DNA from: Stropharia rugosoannulata
Lineage: Eukaryota; Basidiomycota; Agaricomycetes; Agaricales; Strophariaceae
Length of the DNA stretch: 64,000 nt
NCBI GenBank assembly: GCA_028532985.1
Contig: JANCIK010000001.1
Span: 2,480,001 to 2,544,000 of the forward strand
Reading direction: 5' to 3'
The notes beneath the pieces were generated by a model. It searched no databases, was not told the origin of the DNA, and worked only from the letters and a program-made list of their open reading frames with translations. Made by a program: the position numbers and the translations under genes. Below are positions 1-9,924 of the stretch, one piece after another (the stretch's first letter is position 1; every line of letters begins with the position of its first letter).

Positions 1-315
1 GAAGAATATTCGAAATAATCTCCTGTAACGGATAGTTAGTATCAACAATTTCTTTTGTTAATATCGTTATACCCCGTGTTTGAGACCCTGATCTAAACTT
101 TGGAGCACCTCCATGATGTTTGTGCCCCACGGAAGTTTCTGAAAAGCGGGAGAAAGCAATGTACGCTCTGAGTCCGATTGCGCAGCACCGTCGCGTTGGT
201 TCGCTGCGTGCGACACCTCTGGTGATGGCACGTTGATCGGCTGAACATCAACTAAACTGTACGAAGACAGATTGTTAGCACAGAAAGCGACTACAGAAGT
301 TGTACTTACTTTCAT
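1..315 (-). CDS. Left-edge partial gene, unknown product
   Basis: The start codon is at 315 and exon 1 runs to 73. A clean 50-nt intron (72-23) has a GTATAA donor, a perfect TACTAAC branch site and a TTACAG acceptor. Exon 2 continues in frame to base 1, so the gene is cut by the window edge. The visible 89 residues (82 in exon 1) show no domain I recognise; they are polar, with a short hydrophobic N-terminus that is not a convincing signal peptide. The strong intron is the main reason to call this a real gene. Three TGACTCA-type sites lie 90-160 bp upstream of the start. Confidence 0.55.
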
Positions 316-403
316 TGTTTACCATCATTGCAGCAGATATAGACTCAATGGATCAGTTGCAGGGGTGGACAACTAAACAGCAGGCATCTTGGCCCAAACA
401 GAT

Positions 404-490
404 TCTGACTCATCAAATCTCACGTATGCGTGGCAACTGATGAGTCAGGTGGGGTAGGTGGGGGGGGGTCTGACTCATCAGATCCCACGC
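404..490. promoter_or_regulatory. Cluster of three TGACTCA (Gcn4/AP-1-like) sites
   Basis: TGACTCA occurs at 406-412 and 471-477, and its reverse complement at 441-447. Each sits in a longer shared word, CTGACTCATCA, so two direct copies flank one inverted copy. A G-run lies at 460-468. The cluster is upstream of the minus-strand gene starting at 315. TGACTCA is the known binding word of fungal Gcn4/CpcA and AP-1-type bZIP factors; a role here is inference. Confidence 0.4.
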
Positions 491-1887
491 TAGCTGTAAG
501 CCTGCCGGCAGAGATTTGCGCCGTGCATTGCCGCTCGGACTCCGTCTCGTCCGTATGTGCTTTGCAAGGAAGAGTTCAGTGCTCGAGACAACCTCTGCAA
601 GACTGCATGCATCAGCACAGTATTCAGTAATTTCTCCGTCCAATTTTTCATATGATGATGAGGCACTGTCCTGTAAAATAAATAAAAATAAAATAAAAAA
701 TTCTAGTGAATGCTAGTAACTGAATGGCGAGCCGTGGTTTGATGCGATGTCAGCCATTAAAAATATGGCGCCAATGCACTTCATCAATTAGAAGTTGAAG
801 GAAAGAAGAACGCGTGAAAAATATGATATATAAAGATACAGGTCTTCTCATAAGGTCAGCATCGTGTAACTCTCCACGTAGTGTTTAAGTTATCGATGCA
901 AAATGTCCTCTACCCAGATAGAAAGAATAGGCCGCACAGACAGGTTGTATTTCTTCCCAATTGAGCGGAACAAGTTGTTTAGTGGACGGACTGCACCTGT
1001 CTAGCGCTTGAACTCCTGCACCGTCTTCGCCAGCCCGCTATCCAGAACATGCCACAGGGCCTCGCGAGGCAAGTGCAAATAGATTCCTGTTTCAAACGAT
1101 CCAGTAATTTAGCACGCCATTATGTATTCATGTACGGTATATGACAGATTGCCATAGAGTAAAAGGTGGCATTATTGAAATGGTCATGATCTGAGTTACT
1201 TTACGATGAATTTCATGGGGATTCGTCGTCTGCTTCGAATGCCTGCTGAGCTTGACCTTTGCATCTGTGCTCCTGGGGGCGAGCCAAGTACAAAGGAGAT
1301 CTGACTCCTCCTTGAAATTGCTCTAACTGTCTAAAGGTATCCAGAAAAAAGGAGTTTACAGGCTTCTGTGGCATCCCTGAAGTGACATGTAGTAAGTGAG
1401 AGTAGCAGGCGAGCAGCGAGGCGGGGGGTCACGGTGATGACGAGCGGTCCATGTCGTTTCACGACCGTTGTGGTCAGCACCTGCAGTGGTCGGCACCTGC
1501 AGTGGTCGGTCAAAAACCAGACCAAAATACGCCCAAATTACACCGTGGCCGGTCAATAACCAGGTCAGGGTTAAGCAGGGCTTGGGGAATAGGGCCGAAG
1601 GACTGTCGCTTCCTATCAGATTACGACGCAGTGGCCCTCGGATTTCGCCAAACGGGGCCGGAAGAGAGTGAGACCGGCGGAACACAGGCCAGAGAGTTTG
1701 GGCTTTGTTTGGCAATCCCCGTAGGTATAAATGATGAGTCACGTGTGGCTAAATCGGTTCTAAATTCAACTCCTCCTGCTCAGCTTGTTACAGCATACTA
1801 GCGCATCCGGTCTCGGAGGTGTGGCAGCCCTGCTCTGGATATTAACCGTGCACGGCAGTCCGCAGCTCATACGAAGCGCAAGGTATC
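491..1887. other. Gene-free stretch with a 16-bp tandem repeat
   Basis: I see no supportable coding gene here. The 128-codon minus frame at 1742-1356 overlaps a repetitive GC-rich patch and has no recognisable content. A 16-bp unit starting CACCTGCAGTGG is repeated exactly at 1478-1493 and 1494-1509, with related GGTCGG/GGTCAG words around it. A TCACGTG word occurs near 1737. Confidence 0.5.
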
Positions 1888-4593
1888 ATGTATGTATATA
1901 TCATACAAATAAACGTTACGACCCATCAAACTAATAATCTTTCCTACAGGTGCATCCAAATTTTGAATGGCAGGTTATACTATTCTCCTAATTGCTTGCG
2001 TACGGTAGAAGAGCCACAACACCTGGATCCCAACATCAGTCCATTTCTACCACCTACGGTCTTCCAGCAATCGGCAGACAAGTCAGACACTGCTGAAGAA
2101 CCCATCATCTTCACTCGATATGCGCGCATTCGAAGACAAAACCTTCTAGATCTTGATATTCAAAATTACATGGCGCCTCGATGGTGGACAATGCAGTGGG
2201 GCTGGATAGCATTCATGCCACATGATCCGGACTACAGCTTCTCTACATTTCGGCCCTTGACTCATATACCTCGAAGACCTCGCCGCTTGCCAAATGGAAA
2301 AGGGTTCGAGATGTCACCGGAGACTAGGGAAAGCTGGGCAAGGCTTGATTGGGCTCTTAATGCTGTTACTTCAAATCTTCAGGCTTATTACGATGTGGCT
2401 GCAGTTAGACCCGTTAGCCCTTGGGGAATTGGCTATCGCAGACGCCACAAGCAAGAAGATCAGGCCATGCATGCCATCATCAAGTCGAAAGAATGGTTTT
2501 CCGTGTGGGTAGCTCTCCTTTGTTTTCTAGTTGCCATAGCCGAAACTAAAATTGAGGAATTGGCGAACTATCCTATGCTTGCAAAAAAGAACTGGGTTGA
2601 TTACTTGTTGGAAAGAGGCGCAGAGCGAACCTGGCTCGAGCCTTTGATAGATTTTGTCAGGCTTAGCTTTCAACGTGACTCCGTTCGTTCGGGTGTATTC
2701 TTGTGTATACCTGCGAACCATGACTTACAGCCTTCCGTTGATTGGTTTTGTCGCTACAACGTCCCTGTATGGTACCTCTGGGATGCTAGGCATGCGGCTG
2801 ACCCTAGTCTTGCACATTTGGCCCTGCCCTCATTTCTTTTTCAAGAGGCCACAACTACGTTGATTGCCAATCCTCCCCTGGAAACTGTTCCATGTCCTGA
2901 TTCCCGTCGGATTGAAGCTACCGTAATTTCCAAAAAATCAGATAAAGAACGATTTATGACCAGCTATTTGTCCTTTCTTGAGTCGCGGCAGGTGAGGCTT
3001 CGTGCCCAAGAACAATCAGAAACGGCCTTGGACAGGGAAAAACGGATGCAACGAGAGAAAAATCCTCCACGACGTACTGCAAAAGTTTTTCAATGGGTTA
3101 AGGACCCGTTGAGCGACGCTTATGTGCGCGAACAGATTTCCAAGCGATGGCGAGAAGACGTTTTGGGTGATTACTCTATGAAACAGCTTCGGTATGACCC
3201 GCTTATGAATGAATGGGATTGTTTGTCTCAGCTGGGCTCGAATGATGAATGGGAGGAAGATGATTCAGTGGATGTAAATGGTCAGACTGATGATATCATA
3301 GGGTTGGATGAGGTTATCGACAATGATGTGGAAGGCAAGGATGCACCCATGGGCTCAGACGAACCGTTAGATTTAGTGCAGGACGGCGTAGATAGCCTTC
3401 CTTTTCTTTCTCGACCACTGACACTGTATATACCAGGCACCGATGACTTGGTCCAGGAAATAATGGATGTGGTATACCTCTTCTGGGGATACATTCCCCC
3501 ATTGCCTGTTCCGCAATATCCTGTGCCTGATGAACATAGTCAGAAGGAATTTGTAAAGTTCCTCGGGTTTGATTGGGAACCTAAATTCTACATGTTGTTC
3601 AGCTGACCAACTATTCTGGCCCTCGCTGTGTTTATCAGTACAATCTCAAAAGGACATGGTGCTGCAACTGACGAGTGGGATATATCGCGTCAAAGCAGGT
3701 ATTTTATCAAATATATGCCACGCTTCAAACAAATCCGAATTATAACACATGCAAATGGGAACTTGTTTGCATTTGATTTCGGTAATCAGGCGACCGTGAA
3801 ATGGGTGCTGACCGTTACATCTGCCTCTCATGCCCTCCTTGTTTGCCGTTTGCATGGTGATTGGCAGGAGAAAGATATTGCGCTGTACTTGTTACGCAAA
3901 GGTATTCCCTTTCATACTCTTCAAGACTCCCAATCAGTGCAGCCTCACCGTCCAATCGAGATGAAGCACCGTACCAATCGATCGCGTCTGCCTGACTACG
4001 TTTTCACCCTTCGTGATTATAGTGCATATCTGGAAGACTGCGAAGAAATATTACATCAACCTCGTTCGCGTGCTGCCTTGCTTCAGGGGGGTTATTCCTG
4101 GCGTGTCACTGTCTCTGTTGTAAGTTTTCAGCACGTTTTGAATGGTCCCTCAGGTCAACACACCAATGAAGAAGGGATAATCTCCGTGATTTTCAATGGG
4201 AGTAGGTACATCGATGATAAGTTGAGCGAGTCCGAGTGCTGCGTGTTATCTGGAGGTTATGAGTGTAAAACTGGTATGTTTTTGCTTTTTGATTAGTTCA
4301 GTAGCTCATAAATGCAAGGCCGTGGTGGGCAAATTGCATCGAAATCCTGGTGTCCAGCAAATAACATCTACGCGAGATCAGGAATTGATTACGGTTATTG
4401 GACTGCCGTGAATGAGGGATTTTACCGCCTTGGCCTTACCGACTCAACATTGCTGAACCCCACACTCAAACGTCAACCATTAGCAGCATTGCAGTGGAGG
4501 AACATATGCCGAGGCTCTCGTGGTCTCCGCCGAGCCCTAACTCAATATGAAAAGGATGCATTCGCGCTCATACAAGATTCCCGACAAGAATAG
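1888..4593 (+). pseudogene. Repeat-family mushroom gene, one in-frame stop
   Basis: One reading frame spans the stretch, broken only by TGA at 3604-3606 and a 45-nt intron at 4274-4318 (GTATGT donor, ATGCAAG acceptor). The frame continues unchanged past the TGA with protein-like sequence. Upstream, GTATCATG...CTAATAATCTTTCCTACAG at 1883-1949 looks like another intron, so the listed ATG at 1888 is probably inside an intron and the true first exon is unresolved. The product would be about 880 residues, tryptophan-rich, with an acidic stretch near residue 460 and a C-terminal SGIDYGYW-type motif. It resembles a large family of unknown function that I associate with repeat-rich regions of Agaricomycetes. 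No catalytic motif is visible. The stop suggests a decaying copy. A sequencing error or stop read-through is not excluded. Confidence 0.6.
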
Positions 4594-6229
4594 CCAATCT
4601 TGAAGTGTCTCATTGATTTTGCATCTTGATATTTGTCGGTATCTATGTACATTGGGAAGTCTTCTTTTTAGCTTCATTCCGGTCACTTGTAGTCTCTCGT
4701 AGTTGCATTCACATCACCTAAGATGGACGTGGATATTTGGAATTTTTGCCATGTCTATAGGTACCGAACATTTGTGAAGACAGAGAAGGCGGGTAATATG
4801 ATCGGGCAATATGTAATAGTCCTTATGACCATATAGTATAAGTGCATTGTTGCAATGTGGTTACTCACTGACAGTTTGCAGTACCTGGCCATTCCTCAAT
4901 CTATGAGGACTTCCTTTCAGCTAGACAGGAAGGACGAGATGTTAATTCCTCGATGTACGCACCCTGCTGACCATGACAATGGTAGTCTGGGTCTTTCACA
5001 TCTCTGTTTCTCAGCGGCACTGTACCCTGCGCATATGTGAGAGTGTTTCAATTGAAAAAAGAAACTACACAGTGTACCAGGACAATCCGTCTAAAGCTCA
5101 GGTGCACAGTTGGTTTGTATGTAAAATGATAGGACAATGTCTTTAACCAGTTTTCATTCCATAGATAGGCTACAGGGCGTCTCTGTGCCCTACCCGACCT
5201 CGCCACCATATGAGCCCCAGGGCGCTGTATTGCGTCCTGAGGTATTTCTGTATACTGCAGGACGTGTCACCTTGAGCGCCGCCCCGTTCTTCGTACGTGT
5301 CCTGTAGCTAGAAGATACTGCCGCGGCGCATTCTGCCTCCCGACTGGGCTCGGCGCCCACCCCCGACTCAGGATGCGCCCTTCTCAGCCTAACACGTCGC
5401 GCAGGACCTGTTAGGCTGCTGGCTGCAGCCCTTTAGTTTAATAAAATACTAAGCATACCGTTTGGTCCAAAAGCATCCAGCGAGGTCTTAGGCTTTGCGA
5501 GATTCTTATGATTCCGCGGGAGGGACACTGTAATCTTTCTTACCTTCTTTCCGGACTGCTCATCTTCATCTCAGGAAGATTCCGAATCCAATGGTCGCCG
5601 ATTGCCATCATTCTCATTATCCCCAGTCACCAATAACAAAAATCGCAAACATGCCTCGAGAGGGTTTCGGTCAAGTTCAACTGTAGGCATTCCGTTGGGG
5701 TGGGCGGCTTGAGGGTCGTCGCGGAGGAAATTGAATGATATACGGAAAAACACTGGTGATCTGTCATCGGCCCATGAACCATGCAGATCTAGCATACAAA
5801 TTCTTTGTTTCGCAATCTCGTGCTGGATTTTTTATTGGCAAACGTTTTGTGATTTTTCAAACTCGAATGCTGACTCGGACATGCCTTTTCAAGATCCATT
5901 TTCAAATTGGACGCTGTAAATCGGTCGTTTCAGGACACTTGTAATCCTAGAGAGAGAGAATGTTGGTCACTGATAAGTGATTAGGGCAAGAAGGAAACGT
6001 AGTCGTCCTGCAACGATTGATTATCTCCCTCTTTGCCATCTTGGTCCTCCATCGACTTACCCACACTTTCACTGGAATTTCTCGAGCTATTCAACTCTTC
6101 CAACGCGAGGTTCACATCTGATGTTGGGCGCGACACCGACCCCAGACGCGAAGGTCCAGCACCATCCCTATCTCCATGACTTCCGTGTCCCGAGCTGCTC
6201 CCCCTGTTGCTGCCCACCTTGACATTTGA
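4594..6229. other. Gene-poor stretch
   Basis: No gene can be supported. Short open frames occur on both strands but lack splice structure or recognisable sequence. A minus frame ending at 5981 is Ser/Gly/Asp-rich over 6230-5981 and could be the tail of another captured gene fragment, but I cannot name it. Confidence 0.45.
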
Positions 6230-6326
6230 GAGCCAGGTGAGCTGGTCCACTTGCACTATACTCTTCACGCCCAGTCCACGCTTGCTCATCGTCCCACCTG
6301 TTGAACGTACCATAGATACGGAGGTT

Positions 6327-6866
6327 AAGGGCGCCTTATTGAACCGCGCTCTAGCATACCAAGACAAGCTCCCGAAGCTCCTGATCCCACTGCTTTCAGA
6401 CACCTTGAAGCGGTATCTACGCGCACTAGAGGCCCCCAAGACGAGAAGGACCATGCAATCACCCAAGCTGCAGTTCAGGAGTTTCTCGAGGCCGATGGCC
6501 CAAAACTAGACGAGCTACTAAGAGAGTATGCTAAAGATAAGGCCAGGTAAATACACTCTACTGCATCACTTAATTTCATGTTTATTGACTTATTTTTCCA
6601 GCTACATCGAAGAGTTCTGGCACGAGTCATATCTATTCCACAGCAACCCCGTTTTCCTCGCTCTGAACCCATTCTTCGTCTTCGTGCTTGAGTATGTACG
6701 CCATCGCTTGCTTGGGAGGTATTGATCTTCTCTGCCCACAGGAATGATCCGACCCCAGATCGAGGATCGCAGCTTCCTCGAGCAGCTTCTCTCATCGTGT
6801 CTTCTCCTGGCTTCATTCATGATCTGCGTGCAGGAATTCTGGAAACGGACACAGTACGTGATACAC
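6327..6866 (+). pseudogene. Carnitine acetyltransferase N-terminal fragment
   Basis: The translation matches the start of choline/carnitine O-acyltransferases, peroxisomal/mitochondrial enzymes moving acetyl groups between CoA and carnitine. Visible marks are LPKL.IP..DTLKRYL, then SYIEEFWHESYL, NPFF, NDPTPD and a FIHDLRAG block. Two introns are still present (6547-6601 and 6692-6741), so this is a DNA-level copy, not a retrocopy. Between GAG (6429-6431) and CAA (6437) only 5 nt remain, giving a frameshift. Homology ends after the DTVRDTP block at about 6866, keeping only about 120 of the family's usual 600-plus residues; the acyltransfer domain with its catalytic His is absent. It abuts a purine permease fragment on the other strand. 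Confidence 0.75.
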
Positions 6867-7395
6867 CTCCTGCAATGACTAGAGCACCGCCCGTGGCCCA
6901 GGACGGGATGGACGCAGGGATGGGCGAGAAGAATATGCCGATGAAGAACATAAGCCCGATAGTGACAGCGGTGAGACCGGTCTTGCCGCCCTCTGTTGTA
7001 GGTACGTATCAAATACCACTTATTCATGAGCGCTTTCAAATGGCAAATTAAGTGACACGCACCGCTGATACCTGTGGCGCTCTCGATGAAGGTGGTGACA
7101 GGGCTGACGCCCATGAGTGCGCCCATGCTGATTGAGAAGGCATCAACGCAGTAGGCTATGCTTGAGCCCTCAAAGTCGAGCCTCACAGGGTCGCGAAGGC
7201 CCGCAAATTTGGCCATGGAATACACTGTGCTGCATAGATATGTCAATTACATTCATCAGCAATGCCCAAACAGCTATTCACCCAGTAGTGTCTGTTGTTG
7301 ACAGCATGTTAAGTCATATAGCAAGACATCAAAAGAGGAACATTCGCTCACCGAGGATAACGATGTATAGGAAGGTAATCAAGGCATACCAACTG
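6858..7395 (-). pseudogene. AzgA-type purine permease internal fragment
   Basis: Exons on the minus strand encode the middle of an AzgA-like hypoxanthine/adenine/guanine permease: FLYIVILDTTGTVYSMAKF, then DFEGSSIAY, DAFSISMGALMGVSP, TTFIESATGI, EGGKTGLTA and SIPSWATGGALVIAGG. Splice junctions are intact: 7351-7292, a 10-nt microexon at 7291-7282, 7281-7230 and 7062-6993. The N-terminal half and the last membrane segments are missing. The fragment stops at about 6858, within a few bases of where the plus-strand carnitine acetyltransferase fragment stops. It is therefore a truncated gene copy that cannot make a transporter. Confidence 0.75.
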
Positions 7396-7548
7396 CATCC
7401 ATTACTGTCACTTTCGCTTATAATCTACTATTTGAAGTCATATGCTAGTGCCACAAACACATAGTCATGCTAAAATGAGACAACAGGTCAGTCCCGACCT
7501 CGCAGCCGCCCATATTCCAGATCGCAACTCACGTCAATCACACGCCGC

Positions 7549-7870
7549 GGGAAGGGGGGGACGAGGAGGAGGAAGGGCGGCGAGCGCCCCTCGCGCGCCC
7601 TGAGGCCTGCGCGCTGGCCCCATGGCGCGTGAAAATACCCCAGCACGCGTTATGTGCGTGCTGGGGTATACCCGCGTCCACAACGGGCGCGGGAAGGGGG
7701 GGACGAGGAGCAGGGGGCGCGGTGAGCGCCCCTTGCGCGCCCTGTGGCCTGCGCGACGGCCGCAGGGCGCATGAAAATACCCCAGCACACTTTGTGTGCG
7801 TGCTGGGGTATACCCGCGTCCACAACGGGTGCGGGTCGGTAGGGCCGCGGGAAGGCGGGGACAAGGAGGG
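7549..7870. repeat. GC-rich tandem repeat with perfect hairpins
   Basis: A unit of about 142 bp starting GGGAAGGGGGGACGAGG begins at 7549 and 7691, with a partial third copy at 7849. Each full unit carries a near-perfect palindrome: stem TACCCCAGCAC paired with GTGCTGGGGTA around a loop of 7-9 nt (about 7655-7690 and 7788-7822). Stop-free frames across it are proline/arginine-rich repeat translations, not genes. GC content changes sharply from the AT-rich DNA to the right. Confidence 0.8.
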
Positions 7871-9924
7871 ACGGGGCCGCAGCTGTGGAAACAACGACAG
7901 CACCCGGCTGCTGCGAGCTTGCAGTGAATGCTTGTGACTTACACTTTATATCTCCACATTATATTGCGTAGCTCAGTGTTTGTTGTCGTTGAGCGAACGT
8001 ATGTATTTGCTTGTTCACTAACTTGCCATCATTATGTTCACGCGCTCTTTTGCTCTCAAATCTACTTCATCAGCACCAGCAACCACCTCCATCTCCTTTG
8101 AAAAGCATGGCAGTGGGACGCATTATTGTGAGTTATTAGATGTTCTTGGGTGTTAAAACTTTCTCATTCATCATCTTCCAACTTTCAATGGCAGATACTC
8201 TTATTTTTGCAAGTCTGGGCATGTTCTGGTTGTCATATCTTTCTGACCATCTATCACATTCATAGGATCTCTGCACTCATCAAGTTTGGTACCATGAATG
8301 GCAAGCAGAGCAGCAACCCCATGAAGAAAGACAATAGAGCAGTTTTGGCAGGCAGAAATAGTAGGTTACAATTTTTTCTTCCTATGACTGTAGTACCAAT
8401 TACTAGGATCCACAGGTTTCTGATTTCATGGGATATCCTCTCAGCCTCACAGGTTTCCTTGTAGTATATCTGAATGCTTGTGTGTAAAATTTGTATTCAG
8501 GCCTCTTGAAATACAATAACTATACCAATGCTCTACCAAAATTGCAGCTATCTAAACAGTATCTTTATGAGTTTACATTAGCCTACATAGTTATTGAAGC
8601 TCTGAATCAGCTATTAGCTTTACCTCAGCACCTTCTGCAGCTCTTACCCTTTCATAAATTAAGTACTCTACATGGTAGGTACATTACCTCCTAGTCTAAT
8701 GATCCTAATGTAGTATTTGAATGAGTAATATAATACATACATTGTCAGGATCCTGAAATCTAGACCTATGGGATGTCACCTTACACCAGGACATGTCTTA
8801 TTAAAAACATAATACATTCATATTACATGTACCTGCAATCTAGTGTAATAATTCTATATATCTGTCATGCCAAGAGCTCCATGAGTATATCCAGACAATG
8901 CCCCATAAAGGCATGGAAGTTGGAAAAACATGACCATCGTATTATCGGAGTTGAAATGTGAAATCAACAGTCCCACTTTTTACTGATGTAATATATGTAG
9001 TACTACAGAGTGTTATACAATACTATGTAGAGTAGCCTGGATACTATATAGTGATGGGCCTATTCTATGGAGTATTAAATAGACAAGAACCCTTACTATG
9101 GTGCTATGGTGCTATATAATACTACACAATAGTGTATAGTAAGGTCCAGATTTGCTGATGTCACTAGGGGACTGTTCTATGTGCTTGAGCTGCCCTGGAT
9201 TGCCTTGTAAAAGTTGTACCTAGTTGTTTGCAGAGGGACCTTGCCCTGAGCCTGAGTGCACCTAAGGGCCCTGGCTGCCTTAGGATCTCTAAAGCAGTGC
9301 CAGGGAGATACAAAGCCCCTGGGGACAAAAGTCATTTTCCTGATACAGGCTTTAGAGCCACCAAGTAACACCTGCTGGCCAGCAGATAATGACATTATCA
9401 CCTCTTAAACAAGAGCTATATAGTGAGCATGGTCATCTTGACACTGAGAGCACTGACAGAGATACTCAGCACAAGAACTCTGACCTTGAAGTGGCAGGCT
9501 TTGAAGTGTTTGATACCTTTGATGACTTTGATTTTAACTTTGACTTGATACCTGAAGTAGATGCTGCTAGAGTTGACTTAGAGGAGGAGGCAGATGCAGT
9601 AATGAACCACTTTCTGAAGTTATATCCAGAAACATAGCATTAGTACTATGTAGTTGATTACTGTATAAGCCATTATAAATTATACATCATTAGTTTTAAT
9701 GATGGGCAGGACAAGGCAGGCAAGGTGGGCAAGGGGTGGGAGGGAGACAGGATACTTTTTTAGTGGGATGAGAGTTTTTCAGTGGGGTTAAAAACATATC
9801 AGTAGGATTGTGATCCCATTCCCACCAGTTTGGCCATTCCTCCTAGTTTATTTTTACTCTTAACAAACTTTAATATGGATTTTCAAATAAAGTGAAAAAA
9901 ATCACTATGTTAAATTAGCAAAAT
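7871..9924. other. AT-rich island with short decayed frames
   Basis: The base composition is AT-rich and unlike the flanking genes. Short frames at 8150-8694 and 9401-9177 show no recognisable domains. The best candidate is 9389-9637 (+): 82 residues, strongly acidic, with FDTFDDFDFNFDL-type repetition. Around 9000-9160 the text is full of variations on CTATATAGT and TACTATG, which looks like a degraded repeat. A remnant of an old mobile element is the likely explanation, but no transposase signature is readable. Confidence 0.4.

Noticed and set aside
1356..1742. 128-codon minus-strand frame
   Set aside because: It overlies a local tandem repeat, has no domain and no splice context, and composition follows the repeat.
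3604..3606. Selenocysteine reading of TGA
   Set aside because: Fungal selenoprotein machinery is generally absent and no SECIS-like structure or selenoprotein family is involved; a mutation is simpler.
5981..6466. 161-codon minus frame as a full gene
   Set aside because: Its upper half is antisense to the carnitine acetyltransferase fragment. Only the 6230-5981 part looks protein-like, and I could not identify it.
7534..7903. Pro/Arg-rich frames on both strands
   Set aside because: They are translations of the GC-rich 142-bp repeat units; stop-free frames are expected from the base composition.
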